Below, in pieces: positions 50,063 to 63,782 of a DNA stretch of 64,000 nucleotides. This DNA comes from Liolophura sinensis. Lineage: Eukaryota; Mollusca; Polyplacophora; Chitonida; Chitonidae. Numbering within the stretch: the first letter of the stretch is position 1; the number at the start of each line of letters is the position of its first letter. The stretch is taken from assembly GCF_032854445.1 (NCBI RefSeq), contig NC_088295.1, positions 8,250,501 through 8,314,500 on the forward strand. The letters are read 5' to 3'. The notes under the pieces were generated by a model. The model was given only the letters and a program-made list of their open reading frames with translations. It ran no database searches and was not told the origin of the DNA. The position numbers and the translations under genes were made by a program.

Positions 50063-52260
50063 AATCGAAATCAACATTTTGCTTGAATTTTTAATGACAA
50101 CCCATACTAGCCATTTCGTGCGGAACGATAGGGCTTCCTATTGTAACTAGTTTTCACCAATATTGGGATCGTGTTACAATGCGGCTAAATTGTTTCATAG
50201 CTACGATAAGTAGCACAAATGGCACATTGTTTATTAATGCGTGAAGTTAGGAGCTGGGCTTCTATAATTACATGACTCTAGTCAACAAGTGTTCGACATG
50301 TCTGAGCAGTGCGCACTTTGCACTGAAATTTTCAGTGACTTGGTGATGCTTACATCCGGTTTCAGCGTTATCTGATTGAACATATTCTTGGCACTCTGAC
50401 TCAATCATGTCAACCTTACAAAGTGGAATCTCGTACCACATGTTTCAGAACGTTACTGAAAAAGGAAGTGTTTCTGAATCCATTATATCCAAAGCGCGCA
50501 ATCACAACCTTATAGCTCTGTCAACCATTATGTCAGCGTACAAAGACCATATGTGAATATAACTTTTGATAGAGTCAAACACTTCATCAATTCAATGAGC
50601 TGTGTTCATTTGCCTGTCACACACCCAGTTTAATGATTAATGATGCTTTAACGACCTATTTGGCCACTTGCCTCCCAAAGTGCCTATTCGCCGAGGGCTT
50701 CATGCGGAACACGGGACAAACGCTGTGTCTTAGTGGCCATTATGCGGCCTTCCCCTAAGAGCTTGATCTCTCCACGTTAATATAGACAAAATAAGCAAAC
50801 AAATGTATTTGCCGACATCGTTTGTACACTGGGTCTATTTACACTGGTCATATGTAACTACACGAGCTGCCGGACCCTCAGATCGCTGAATGACGCGTCT
50901 AACAAACACCGTGAATAGGCTGCGGAAAAATAGAGACCGTGCTTTCTTCCCTAAACTATTGTTCGAGTCACGCTCTCCTCTCAATGGCCACTCTGTGCTC
51001 ACGCGCATGTTCAGAGGAACCGCCATGACTGCCTCTTAAACGCCTGTCTCAGTACCCGATTTTCTTTTCACGTGCAAAGCTCTGTGACGAGGGACATATT
51101 CCCAACCAATAACCAAAGCTGCTGATCCGTTTGAAAGTTAAAATTCTACTGCGTTCGTCTTTGCGGTCTTTTGTGAAATACTAAATATTGACAAGAATGG
51201 TAGGACGCGCCTAAGTAAAATATCGGATGTGAACGGTTTGCCGCAAAACCAAACCAGATCTGTGGTCTGTTATATCCTAGAGAAATTCAGCAACGATACA
51301 TATGCAAACCTACATACATAAGCAGTAGTAAATTGACGAATGCTTTGTACTACTAAGCTGTGGATCGATAAACAAAGCTTTAAACTAAAAATAGAAATAA
51401 TTAAGCTATATTACGTATAAAGAGTTTTCTGATGTACATTGTGTTGAGCATTATGTAAAGGTGTAGGTTAACTGTTATGATGAGTACGGCTCAGTTACCT
51501 GTCGTTCCTGTCAGACAAAAGGGTAAAGCTAGCGGCAGTAGCTGATGTATCAGATATATTTCACAAAGAGAAGAACTACCAAGCTTTTCTTATAGTCGGC
51601 AATCTCTGACCCATATATACTCCTTGCAAGTTTAAACGAGCCGTTTGCTGAATAAAGCGGGCAATTAAGTCAGCTCTGAGATATTATGGCAGGTTTGGCA
51701 GAGCGAACACCAAATAGCTCAGTATGGTGCCTAACAGCAGCCAAAGAAGTCCACCGAGTTAGTGACCCCTGCAAGGTTGGAGGGAGTTACCAAGTACCGA
51801 TTAACCAGCCAGTGGCAGAGCTAGCTATGCGATGTGATCATGACGTTACCGGTGTACAACCATTCAGGGTCGAACAAACACGACAAAATATATAGCGCCT
51901 GAGTAAACAGTGTAATAGAATAGCTCCGTTTAGCACGATATGGTTAACACTAATATACTTAACCACAGTTTACCATAGTAATTTCGTTAGCATAGTGCCA
52001 TAAGTTTCGCGACAGAAAGAATAAACAAGCTATCAAGTGAAACACATTAAATATAGGATTATGGTATCGCTGTAAACGGATTTTATTCATAAACTGGAAA
52101 AGTTAGCTTCACAATGGGAACAAAGCTTATCCCTTTCTCACAACTGAATTCTTATGAGAAGCCCGCTGAAGTTCCTTTTTTTTAGCTAGAAATGGTGCTC
52201 TCGTCACTAACACCATAAATTTTCTCAAATCTGCGCGAAGTGCCGTCTTGGACTCAGTGC
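50063..52260. other. Intergenic, one possible regulatory stretch
   Basis: No supported gene. Around 50625-50780, TTTAATGATTAATGATGC followed by a GC-balanced non-repetitive block resembles a regulatory element. Otherwise nothing is recognised. Confidence 0.45.
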
Positions 52261-52705
52261 GGAATGTTCTCGTCTCGTCTTGTGATCAGTACCGATGAAT
52301 GCAGTAAAATGTTCTAGTCTCGTCATAGGATAAGTACGGATGAGCGCTATAAAATGTTCTAGTCGCGTCATGGGATAAGTACGGATGAGCGCTATAAAAT
52401 GTTCTAGTCTCGTCTTGGAATAAGTACGGATGATCGTAAAAATGTTCTAGTCTTGTCTTGGAATAAGTACGGATGAGCGCTATAAAATGTTCTAGTCTCG
52501 TCATGGGATAAGTACGGATGAGCGCTAAAAATGTTCTAGTCTCGTCATGGGATAAGTACGGATGAGCGCAATAAAATGATCTAGTCTCGTCATAGGATAA
52601 GTATGGATGAACGTATAATCAAATGGGATAGTCTCGTCTTGGAATAAGTACGGATTAGCTTAATAAAATGGGATGCTTGCAGATGAGCGTAACAAAATGT
52701 TCTGA
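52261..52705. repeat. 43-45 bp minisatellite, about 9-10 copies
   Basis: The unit contains AAAATGTTCTAGTCTCGTC, then ATGGGATAAGTACGGATGAG, then CGCTAT. Starts at 52306, 52351 and 52396 are 45 bp apart; later units are 43-45 bp long. The outermost copies on both sides are diverged, including a truncated one near 52670. The minus strand partly reads as a repeated TRTFYSAHPYLS peptide for 72 codons, which is a by-product. Confidence 0.92.
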
Positions 52706-55700
52706 CTTTTGGATAGACTTTTTAATTTCGGTTGCAATTTACTGTACTGCATGTGCCCCAGGAAAGTGTCTTTGACAACATCCTCCTATAAGCGTCTGTA
52801 AACACCAGCGTGTCCCCCTTTACCTTTCCACGAACTCTTCTGGTGCCATGTGTTTGCTAAGATTAAGCAAATTAAATCAGGGACTGTATTCAAAGGCGTA
52901 CACAGAGCCCCGACAAAGACAGTTTAAATGTCGCGTCAAAACGGTTGAAAAGTCAAGCCTGGGACTGCTCGGTGGAAAAAATGCAAGTCACGTTTTATCT
53001 ATCCTTCTTGTATTTGATTAAGTTTGAGCAGTCCAGCAAACTGTCCATTAATAGTGCCATTGTTGCACATGCGTTTAACGTCCATCTGGGCTGTGACAGG
53101 AGGGATTACTGGCATCGTTTACGGTTACCTCCCTTTGCACGTTGACATTGCAACTGTCAGCATGTAGTTGAGACGAAAAACATTGACGGACAATGGCACC
53201 AGAGCACATGGATATGTTCAATATTTACTGACGCAAGTGTAATATAAACACTTTTTTCATTGCTTCGCCACAAATGTAGACTTGTAATAACTTTCATTAC
53301 CAATAAAGGTGTCCATTATAGCGAATGGTGTCTGTCGTTCTTCCCCAGCTCAAAGGCCATGGTCGACTATGAAAGACAAATGGGTGTGACTCAAAAGGCA
53401 GGTGCTTTGAGTGTATTTCTGTGAGCTCGGGCTGATGAAAGCCTATGACTGCACTACACTAAAAGCAATTTTTGAGTAATTTTGACAATCCGGGTAGTTT
53501 CAATGTTTGGTGCATGAAAAAAGTGGCTTGATAGAAGAAGATCAAAGAGGCCGTAGATTTAACGACCACCATGACAGCTTGTAATTGCCACCATTAATGA
53601 TGTAGTCAAAATAGTGAAGGCAGTTTACACGAATGTGCATGTCATTAATGAATTTAGACATGATGTTCTGTGTATTGCTGCATTCCGAACATGTTTTTGT
53701 ACATATATGTATAGTATTTGTTAGACTTTGCATACAGATATGCTCAAAGGTGGTGAGAATAAATCAACTGAACAGAAAAAACAACTAAGATTTACAACTG
53801 AACCTTTTAACCGGCAAAACACAAAACTAGACGTGTAAAACCTGATGCTTTTGACAGACTAAACATTTCGTTAATTTTTTGCCACGCATAAACCGATTCA
53901 ATATGTTTGCAATTATCACAAAAGTCGCGCACTTTTCGAATAATGTTAGAACTTTGAACGGAAGGAATGTTAGAGCTTACATGAACATTGACTGACATGG
54001 ATCTTCGCAGTGTCATAACTTGACTCCGTTAATGTTCAAGGCTTATAGATACCCTTGCTGTAATGGCTAAAAGACGACAGAAATAATACAAAGAGTAAAC
54101 ATTCGGCGACTTCCATTGGCAGTGTCTACACGGCACGAACCGTCTGCCTGCAAAATGATCTGTTGCTTGTCTACGCTGTCACGGTTGACATCGTCAATGA
54201 AACCGATCTTGTTTAGTTAGAGAAGCAATGGTTGGCGCTCTCTAACCCCGCTTTGTTGATCTTTTCAATTTACCAGGTAAACAAAACTGGACATGACAAT
54301 GGTCCTTCGTACAAAGCCACAACTGTGGTCCGTTGTCCGTGACCCATGTCAAGCTGTCAATGTATTTACCGTTAAAATTGCCAGAAATGAGAGGGCTTAG
54401 CATCATTACGAAAAGCTCGCAAGTTTACGAGTTAGAAGTGCACGAGACAAGAGTTATACAAAGTGCAGACAAACATTTATAGACTAATCAAAACTAATGT
54501 GTAGAAACTAAAAATTCTGTCCATGTCTTTATAATTTTTTTTTTTAAATTTCAAAATGATCACATTCTTTGTCTTCTGTGCTGTATTTATTAACTTATTT
54601 ATTTGCTTATATTGCAATGGTTTATATTATCTATCCTGTGATTATTTATGTATTGCTTTTTTAATTATTTAGTTAGTTAGTTGTGTTTGGAGGTAAGCAA
54701 AGTGATTTAAATTCATTGTATACATATATAGTTTTTTCTCTTTAATGTTGCGCTTTTAAATTTCCTTGCCATTTAGTCCAGAGTCGAACGAGATAGTCTG
54801 TTAAAGCTAGGTAACGTGATTTCTGTTGCTTATTATACTGGTTAGGGCATTCTGTAAACATAACACCGACTTGTGATATCCATATACATTCCGTTATAAA
54901 CCAAACATCAGTTGACCTGCCGTCAGTTCGGTATATAGGAAATCATGCTCAGACTAATCCACGGGTCCAGAGTAAGGCGGCGCTGCTCCTTGGTACCACC
55001 TGTGTATACGAGGGTGGCCATGGGAGATCGTTCTTCATTACGACATGTCAAGCCAGCCCCATTAACATGATGAAAACTTGGCCAGTCTATAGAGAAGCTA
55101 TTTATTGAAAATGTTTACTTAACTTACGCGTGTTGCGGCAGAGCTGGACTTCTCGTTACTAAACTGTCTAATATCTGGGGCAGTACCAGCAGGCTACCGA
55201 CCCTCCCAGGGTAGAGACCGCCTGACTCAGCAGTACTGGGAAAATTGCGATAATATACATGTTGTTGGTCTCACTTCATTTAAACATATAGTCAACTTTT
55301 GTTATCAAACCTTTATTTCCGCAAGAACAGAATATTGTCGTATATTTTGTGGGATAAAGTTTACGACGATTTCTCCGCGTGAATTTACTTCAAACATTTA
55401 GTTAGTTAGTTAGTTGAGACTGAAGGTGAGCGAATATATAATTATATATTCCTCGCAAATGTACGTTTTGGTTTTATGTAAGAACTTGCAAATGCGAGTG
55501 TTACATACCAGATCTGCGTGTTTCGTTAAACACATAATTTTGGGTTACTGGTGTCACCTTCTATGCACACAGCCCTTATCTGCAGGCCTGTACAAATTTC
55601 TGTGTATATAGGCATAGATAGATAAGATGCAAATTTAAGGTAATTCACTCCTTGTCCAAGCCTCATTGATTCCCAAACACTTCAACGGTATATAATAATT

Positions 55701-57609
55701 TTCCCTTAGAAGTATTGCTAAATAGGATGGGAAGCGACCCTAGAGGCTCTTAGGTTATCAACAGCATTGAAGCGCCAAAGTTCAGAGGCTCTTCGAGACC
55801 GCAGTTGATAGAGGCTCTTTGATAAATAGAAAAAGGCTCACCATTATCATTTGTCCGTGTCTGATTTCTGTTGGTGGAATTTCTCGCTTGGTTCTCCTCA
55901 CGGCCACATGGGGAGTTTGTGTACTGTAAGCAGCTGAGGACATTTATCACGCCAAGCGGAAGGCAACTTCACTGACCGGATATGGTTACACCCAATAACA
56001 TTCCTAACCTACATTAGCAAAGACCGAGATTTATTCTCCTGCTTGGTCTCTAATTATTCTTGAGTACATACGGAATCTGTCGGCCAGTTTGGTGGAGGAC
56101 ATCTGTGTTCCGTCAGCAGTCAAGCAGTATGGATTCATCCACAACAGAATCACACGCTCACTACTTTTTGCCATTCTGCTAATCTCAGTCAGTGTAAAGC
56201 ATATCCGGTCATGCGCGTCAATTTAATGTTCGTCAGTTCGATAATGAGCTGGCAGATGTTGATCCCCTGCTGCCCAGTGGTCTGCCCGTAAAGTGAAACC
56301 TCAGATGTAACAGCTGATAAGTTGTGCGGATTCTTTATGAAATAAGTCGAGACCAGCCTCTGAATCTGATCGTATGAATAATTACTTTGCCTACTGCTGT
56401 AGCTGTTGGGTGACGCTTCCGTTCATTTTCTACGAGAACCGTTAGTTAAATTAATCAAAAATTTACCTTGTTTTTTAATGACAGTGACTGCTACCTGACA
56501 TCGGTATACAGGATAACAATCATAGCGTTTAATAGGTTAATGATTTCTATCATGTATTTTAACTACACGACTGTCAGCCCTGTGTTCTGTGGGTCATGTC
56601 AAATTGGTTTGATTTACCATAGGTCCATTTCTGGCCCGAGGCGTGCCGATATAATTTCTCACCTTCAAACCAACCCGTTGTCTTCAACTCCAGTGATTGA
56701 TCGACGTTCATTTCATTGTCAAACGAGGGACAGCGTGACTGGTAATATGTAAACTTTACAATTGTTTATCCACATCTATGTATAGTTCAGGCCTGCGGGC
56801 ACACATTTAGATCTATCTGTTGTGAATGCATGGTCGTTGTCGCATTCATCGGCTCTGTTGTTCAGCTGTGTATATAACCAGGCCTATCAGTGCATGTCAG
56901 GTACCGTTATTTAATGTTTGCATAGCTCAAAGCGGACGACATCCTTATGTACACTGTACCTGTAAAGGGACAGTTTACAGGTAACACTGAGAAATAGAAC
57001 TGTTATATTATAAGTGTATTTCCTCTTTACATGTGTAACTCAAATAGATCACTTAAACGTAGTTTACTGTCCAGTGTTGTCATAACTCACTAGGAATACT
57101 TTACCTGGTCAATACACTTCCATTACGCTGTCTGGAAAACAGATGATGTTGTCAACTGTTGATATTTATATGATGACTGACCGTCAGACCGAATAAGAAC
57201 TGTGTTCAGCAGGTATGCTTAGTGTCAAATACTAGTACCAGTCACATTTTGACTCAAATATAAACAAAGATAGTTAAAAGAAGAGACATTTTACTGAACT
57301 TTACACCATTGACATAAACCCCACAGCGAACAGTTAACTGAACGTTTATGAGATCTATAAATACGAGACAGCAGGCACAATGCTATAAACTGCCAATTCC
57401 ACAGAAAACCACGTGAAACAATGCTGATGTTTCACTGAAACACATAAAATTTATGAACAATAAATCCTTAATGGTAATAATGAAATACTGAAAACAGAAC
57501 GGTGTATTGTCCTCTTTTCTTGATAAAAAAACGCCAGTTTTAAAGATAAATATTTTCTTAGAACTCGTTGATTAAAATGTTTAATGAAGTCTAGAGAGTT
57601 TCAGCTTAG
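52706..57609. other. Intergenic, nothing recognised
   Basis: No supported gene. Short (AGTT)n runs lie near 54672 and 55400-55415. The region 54530-54680 is very A+T-rich with TTTATT words but does not match the SINE body. Confidence 0.5.
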
Positions 57610-57771
57610 AAGTCAGAGCTCACTTTCATAAAACTTCGTAAATAATTTTTTTCGTAACTTTTCTCGTAAATCCCGCCGCCTTATGGTACTACAACCCGGA
57701 CAACGTCATGTATGAAAAAAAGGTTGCGAGAAGCTTGATTTACGAAGTTTTGTGAAAGTGTCCCCTGACTT
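57610..57771. mobile_element. Foldback (MITE-like) element
   Basis: Inverted arms at 57621-57643 and 57738-57760 match at 22 of 23 positions (CACTTTCATAAAACTTCG paired with CGAAGTTTTGTGAAAGTG). Weaker complementarity extends outward (AGTCAG against CTGACT) and inward (TTCGTAACTTTTCTCG against the complement of GCGAGAAGC and neighbours), leaving a loop of about 50 bp. I associate these end words with an abundant small repeat in molluscan DNA, from memory. No transposase and no clear target duplication are visible. Confidence 0.7.
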
Positions 57772-60700
57772 TCTATGTTAACGTGACATAGACTAAATAA
57801 TCAATCTTCATACATTGCAAGTTTTAACTGAGGCATTTTCAACCATTTGCTTGGCTATGTGTGTATAGGGAGTAGCCTGCATAATCAATCAGCTGATTGT
57901 CACTCTTCAGTCTACTAAATACCACCGCTACAAGGCCAGAGTCAGTGCTCAGTTGTAATTTGGATGAGAAAACAGTGATATATCCAATACAATCGGCGCG
58001 ATTTTTTTTAGGAGGAATTCATGGTAGTATATTTAATGGTAGTCTCGTGGAAGTTTGTCTGTTCCGGAAGCGTTATGATACGCGTAGCCAATCAGAAGCG
58101 TCATTGGCATATCATTGTTAGTATTCTAGACTTCTTTCTGATCAATTACACGACTGTCTTCTGCGCTCCAAGAATCACGACAGTACGAGATTACGCTTTA
58201 TTGTCATATCAAATGTTCATTTATGTAATTTACAGTAAGTTCCATATTTGTATGAATGCTCCGATATCTATGTATATACGATACGATGATTGTTTAGAAC
58301 ACCACTAGAGGGGATATACTGTTAAAATATTGTGAAATAAATAATGTAACAAATAAATAATAAAACTTTATAAACACCGGAAAGAGGCAATCCATTTTTG
58401 TGACGTAGCATACGTGTGAAAAGTTTAAAATGAAAAGTAAAACCATATTAACCTGTAATAAGTATATATATTCTCGATCAGACTGAACAACTAGGCCACT
58501 GTTTGAACGCTGGCTATTTTTCGGCTAGCCTACAAATGTGGATAAGTCTCTGTGTAAATTACGCCCAGCTGTAATAGAAAATAGGATACGCTCCAATAAT
58601 CCGTGTAGTTTTATAGTAATGGGGATATCACAGACAACAACCAAACAAGAATGCGTCGTTTTGAAAATTGCATTCCTTTTGAATTGTGACAGGAAGCGCA
58701 CAGCAGGTTGTACCCGCCATCGATGTCTTTACGAGGCGTTTCAAAACACTCCTTTAATATCTGTCGGTGTAATGGGGCCTTCCTCTATGGGACTGCGTCA
58801 TTAATTCGTCATTAAAATCCAGATAAATTATAAGCAAATGTGCACCCCCGCCATGTTAACTATTGCGGTGCATCCAGTAGTTAAAACTACGTAGCGGTTG
58901 ACAGAGCTGGATAACGGGAATAGCGGGAACTTTAGCACCACTCTTGGAAGACAAATTCGCCCAGTAAACTAGTGAACTGACAACACACGTTTGTGGTACA
59001 AAACGCTTCCAGACACTAGCAGGAAATGTTGCAACTTGACTCTTCTTAGTCAGAAGGAGGGAAATGTGGTTCGAATATTTGTTAGTTGGCCTCAAAATTG
59101 AAACCATTTGCCGGGAGGAAATCGTATACAATCACCTCTGGTATTTCTTCCCACTTGATAATTTTGTGTGTCGACCTAACGTGACACGTGGCTTGGTTGA
59201 GACGAGGGTATGTGGAATCGGATTCGTTCTTTATGAAACATGCCCGGTTTCCAGGAGAAATAATGCCGCGGTACTCTCCCCTGGCGTGTACACATCAGTG
59301 CGGACATATCAGTCACAGAGTACGCTAGCTGTGGGTTGGCGGACAAACCTCCATCCTGTGACGAGCAGTGTTTTTACAAACGCAAACGGCCTCGGGGTTT
59401 CTGTCTCCTGACATTTCAAGAATATTCATCAGGGTAGCCGTTGTTTTCCCCAACTGTCTCACAAGCTGGCCCCCATTTAACCTTGTTGACTTAAGCCGCT
59501 ACAATGGAAACTCGACTTGTACTAAACGTTAGCATCATCCAGTTGTACAGCACTTCCGGTGAGCAAAGAACTTCCACATTTTGTACTGAGACGTTCAAGG
59601 AAAGACGGACTGGAGGCCTGGCATTCACAAACTACGCTGTTTTTATTCTGTAGGCGTTCACTGCGAAATAAATAGCCTTGTTAAGAACGCCTGAGTCCAT
59701 TGTTTCAGTGAATGCTTTACATCGGGTCGGTGCGGCACGCGTCCATCTAAGAGTTTCATCCCTAATCTATTCCAGACCGCAAGAAGACAGGTTGAGTACT
59801 CCGCTGATCTTTGCCACATAAGTCGTATGTATTTAAGATGTGTAAAATTAAAAACCTTAAATTTTTACCTAGATGCAATACAACGCTAATGTTAGTTGGT
59901 TGAGCAAACTCTTCAGTGGTTACCCAAAACTGTGAAATGGTCTAAGGTTTTGATTGCTGGAAAGACTTCCAGAGACACATGCATTAGAAAAGCCGTTAAG
60001 TGAAGTTCGTCAGACTGGAGTTAGTCTGCTTATAACTGAAGGTGGTGCATTTGTAAACGATATGGCCAAGTTTAGCGGACATCTGATTCGAATCTTGACT
60101 GAGGTTAGTGAACGGTATCAAACCGCGGAGGAGGAAGACAGTTAGCAGAAAATTGTGTATCTTATCATTCTTAGGGCACCGATTAGTATGCTCGGCCGTC
60201 TTAACATGTTCACGCTAGAGTTTATATCTAGCATATGTCAGGTGATATCTCCAACGATTAAAGCCACTGTCAGGGTTTGAGAGAAGTACACGCAACAGCG
60301 CCGCCTGTAATAGTTAGTTCATAAATTAATGCGATCTTGTTGTAAACGTGATTCATTCACTTGAGATTATTGTTAATGCATGTAATTTACTATAGCACAG
60401 TATGTGCATGAGAGTCACAACAGCGCGGCGTGAATGCCGAAGAAGCTCGCATTATTTCGATGCACGTCTTTCATACCCCCGCCTATTACGTGAACCAACT
60501 GTCATATAAACGGGTTTAATGATATTTCTTTCAGGTTTTGATTTTAGTTGGCACGATAACGTTCAATCCAGGCAGAAACGAAATGGGCGGAGCGTTGCAT
60601 TAGCTCCATGAGCGGCTAATAGTTTCAGAGCAACTCTGATTGGATAACGGTTTTGCCCGTCACAGGGCGGTGTTTCCAGGCAGATCGAGGTGTTAGGGCT

Positions 60701-62291
60701 TCACGGATATGGTCAGTTAGTAATTAGCCTTAACACCCGGTGTAGCTTGTCCAGTACGTTCAGTTTCCCGTCCAAGACAGCTGTTTGCTCCAGAGTGCCA
60801 GTGACCATCTTAATAGCCCAATTAGCAATTTAACCTCCCAATAGAGAAGCCAGACGGGAAAACAGAGATTCAACTCGCTCCAGACAGATTGTGTTACTGA
60901 CGAAGTTCTCCTTGGAGAGAGGTCTGACATGCTGACCACGTGAGGATGTCAGAGGGAAGGGCATCGTAGCCCCGATAACTTTCCTTATTCCTTTAACCCC
61001 ATGAGTAGTTATGCATATACATGTATATTGGCCTATAGACATTTCCTGACGTCAAATGGTAGTAAAGCTTTCATCCAAGGCACATGTCAACTTCTGACCC
61101 TGGCAGTTCCCTTACAGACGTTGCTGGTGAAAGTCCAAGTGTGCGAAACTAAATTAATTTAATTTTAAAAATTCACATTCGCACTGCTTTTTTACCAGCC
61201 TCACATTATATTAATAACTCTTTCCTGTGGTTAAATGTGGCGAGCTCAAAGTTTTTAGTGCGGCCTTTAAGGTCTTCTACGACAAATGATTACAGTTTAT
61301 TGGAATGTTGTTAAATGCTCCAAAACTTTAACCCACTTCATGTGCGCAGGCGGACAATGAATAGCGCCACCCGGTGGATTTCCATGAGTATTAACTGCTG
61401 CCTCGTGATTGGCGGAGAGGTCGATTGTGCTGACAGGAAAAGACCGACTCGTCTACCGGAGTTCCGGTCGCTGACAGCCCGACAGACATTCTCTATGTGG
61501 AATGTAACAAGGATTTACAAAAACTGTCAATAAAATAATATGATTACAGGATTTTGAATGTTATTTCAGGAAAATCCTCTTTAGTGTTTCAGGTAATATC
61601 GTACCAGATGATGCAGATTTATGTTTGCCTAGATTAGTGATCAGTTCAGAGTGGTGCTATAATCCCAATGCTGTCGTCATTGCGGATATATTCGGCGAAG
61701 GGGGAGGACTTGCTTTCCTCCATGTTTCCGGGTTCAATTAAGTAAAAATGCCGTGTTAGTGTTAACAAGGCTTTCCGTATCCTGCTAGTTGATTAGTCCA
61801 GCCATTTCCCTCACGAGAGCTCCAGCTCTTCAAACATACCTTAGGGTAATGTTTGGATTGCAGGTAACCGTGGGTGGTCAGTAAATGGTCACTGTAAATG
61901 GCCTCACCTTCAGTTAAACCCGTGAACTAATAGGACAGAAGTACCCCGTAGTTGTTGTCAACGACTTGTCCAATGGTTAGGTGTAATTTAGAGAAGGACT
62001 ATCTTGTTAGGAACGGCGAACGGAACAACTCGACGTTCACATTGTGATCTGAGGAACGGTCTGCGAAATGTCTGCCGAAGCAAAAGGTGGTTTATTCTGT
62101 GTGACAGAGGTCACTGGTATAAAGCAGTTTTAGTTGGTATATATAATACCAAAAACATACCTATATTAACCTCCCTATGCTTTTCACAGCGTATACGACT
62201 TTTTTGCACTACAGGCAAAAATCAGCTGTATACAATTTGTATATGTATTTGAGTTTGCTTCTCGAGATGATTCATCTCCTGGCTAGTAAGC
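57772..62291. other. Intergenic, nothing recognised
   Basis: No supported gene. Frames of 90-115 codons (58021-58308, 58856-59131 minus, 59064-59411) have no recognisable domain. The stretch 60540-60850 is GC-balanced with a few ATTAG words and may be regulatory. Confidence 0.45.
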
Positions 62292-62531
62292 GCATTTTAA
62301 AACATATGTAACTAATGCACCGTGTAATTACCGAGAATGCACAGATAGTTGCTTGCATGGGGACTGAAGTAAAGCCATTGCCATGCTAAAGAGTCTCCAG
62401 CACTTATGCTGTGAAAGGAACTGTTATGTTTTGCGACAAGACCAAAGACATAAGCATACAAATGATTCGAAATATTTACAATTTACAATTAGTCATACCG
62501 TTTCGATAAATCCTAAAAGCGTAAAGAATAA
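62292..62531 (+). repeat. Diverged dispersed repeat, copy 1
   Basis: Shares, in the same order, AAAACATATGTA, GCACCGTGTAATTACCGA, GAAGTAAAGCCATT, ATGCTGTGA, ATGATTCGAAATATTTACAA and CGATAAA...GCGTA with 63521-63782, about 1229 bp to the right. It could be a segmental duplication or two copies of an unknown repeat family. Confidence 0.85.
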
Positions 62532-63520
62532 GTAGGAGGCTTAGTGTTTGCTGACGGCGGTCTATAACATAGTGTTAGCGCCGACTAACAGCACAAGTGA
62601 CAGGGAGTGTCTGTGAAAGAAAAATACACCAAAACATAAACACAAGAAAGAAAAGATACAGCTTAAAATATATTGGCCTATATTATGCCTTGGCTATTAA
62701 ATCCATTTTCAAAATTTCAAAAACACGTCTTTGTAACTTTATCTCAGGTATATGAATATAGCTTATTAAATGAACACATGAAAGGAAATCATAAAAACAC
62801 TTCTGTTTGATGCAGCACCGGCCTTCTTAAGGCACGTCAATAGATTACTGCTGTGTTGGGATAAGTCACCATCTCCTGTGGACATATATAGATATGTTCC
62901 TTCTTCGGACAAGCTTTGAAGTCACGACGTGTTCACGTGGATCAAAACAGGATGTAATTGGGCCCTATATATGTTGAATACGTGGAAAACAGACAGGAAG
63001 TCAGAAGCGATTGTCCGGTGTTTGATGAACCATGGAAACAAATGTATAAGGTCAAATGATTAATGTCTTTTTGTAATCACCAAGATGTTCAAATTCTAAC
63101 ATTTGATTATCCAATGGGCACATGCAGAATGTGATCTTAAGACGACGAACAATTAACACCAATAAGACAGATAAGCAAAACAATGGTCACCGGTATTTTA
63201 TGGCTCTTCTGGCCAAAACATACACGAAAAACATGTTCGTTCCATTCTACAACAACCCTCTCCGGTCCCATCATCTATGCACATCTCTTGAAAGTATTAT
63301 TTTTAAACAGTATAAAATACAAGAAGTAATACCACGGTCGAAACGAAGCGCTGTGGTTAAAAACAAATCTCTCTTTTTCAACATTCCACACTTTCTGCTC
63401 TTACTGTAAATTTTAAAATGGATAAGCCACGCAGGAGCATGGGTGCGTTGGGAAACTCAATGTGATCACACAAATGGCTACTTGATACGGAGCAATAAGT
63501 GCAGTTTTGCAGAAGATACT
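62532..63520. other. Intergenic spacer between the two dispersed repeat copies
   Basis: A+T-rich. A 95-codon plus-strand frame at 63122-63409 has no recognisable family. Confidence 0.5.
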
Positions 63521-63782
63521 TACATTTCAAAACATATGTAGCTGGAGCACCGTGTAATTACCGACGGTGCACAGTTCTTTGCTTGAAGTAAAGCCATTAC
63601 CATACAGCATATTCTCCAGTACTCATGCTGTGACAGACATTACACAGATACTGGAATGATTCGAAATATTTACAATTTTCATTTCTGCAAAGGACGTATT
63701 TATGAATGATTACATTTTTATGTCACACCAGCAATATTACAGTTACCATACTGTGGCGATAAAATTTAAAGGCGTAGAGAAT
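63521..63782 (+). repeat. Diverged dispersed repeat, copy 2
   Basis: Counterpart of 62292-62531. It carries an extra segment of about 60 bp (63680-63740) before the shared CATACTGTGGCGATAAAA end; near its right edge CAGCAATATTACAG resembles a word common in molluscan SINE 3' ends. A short plus-strand frame at 63702-63893 crosses it and is not considered real. Confidence 0.85.
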
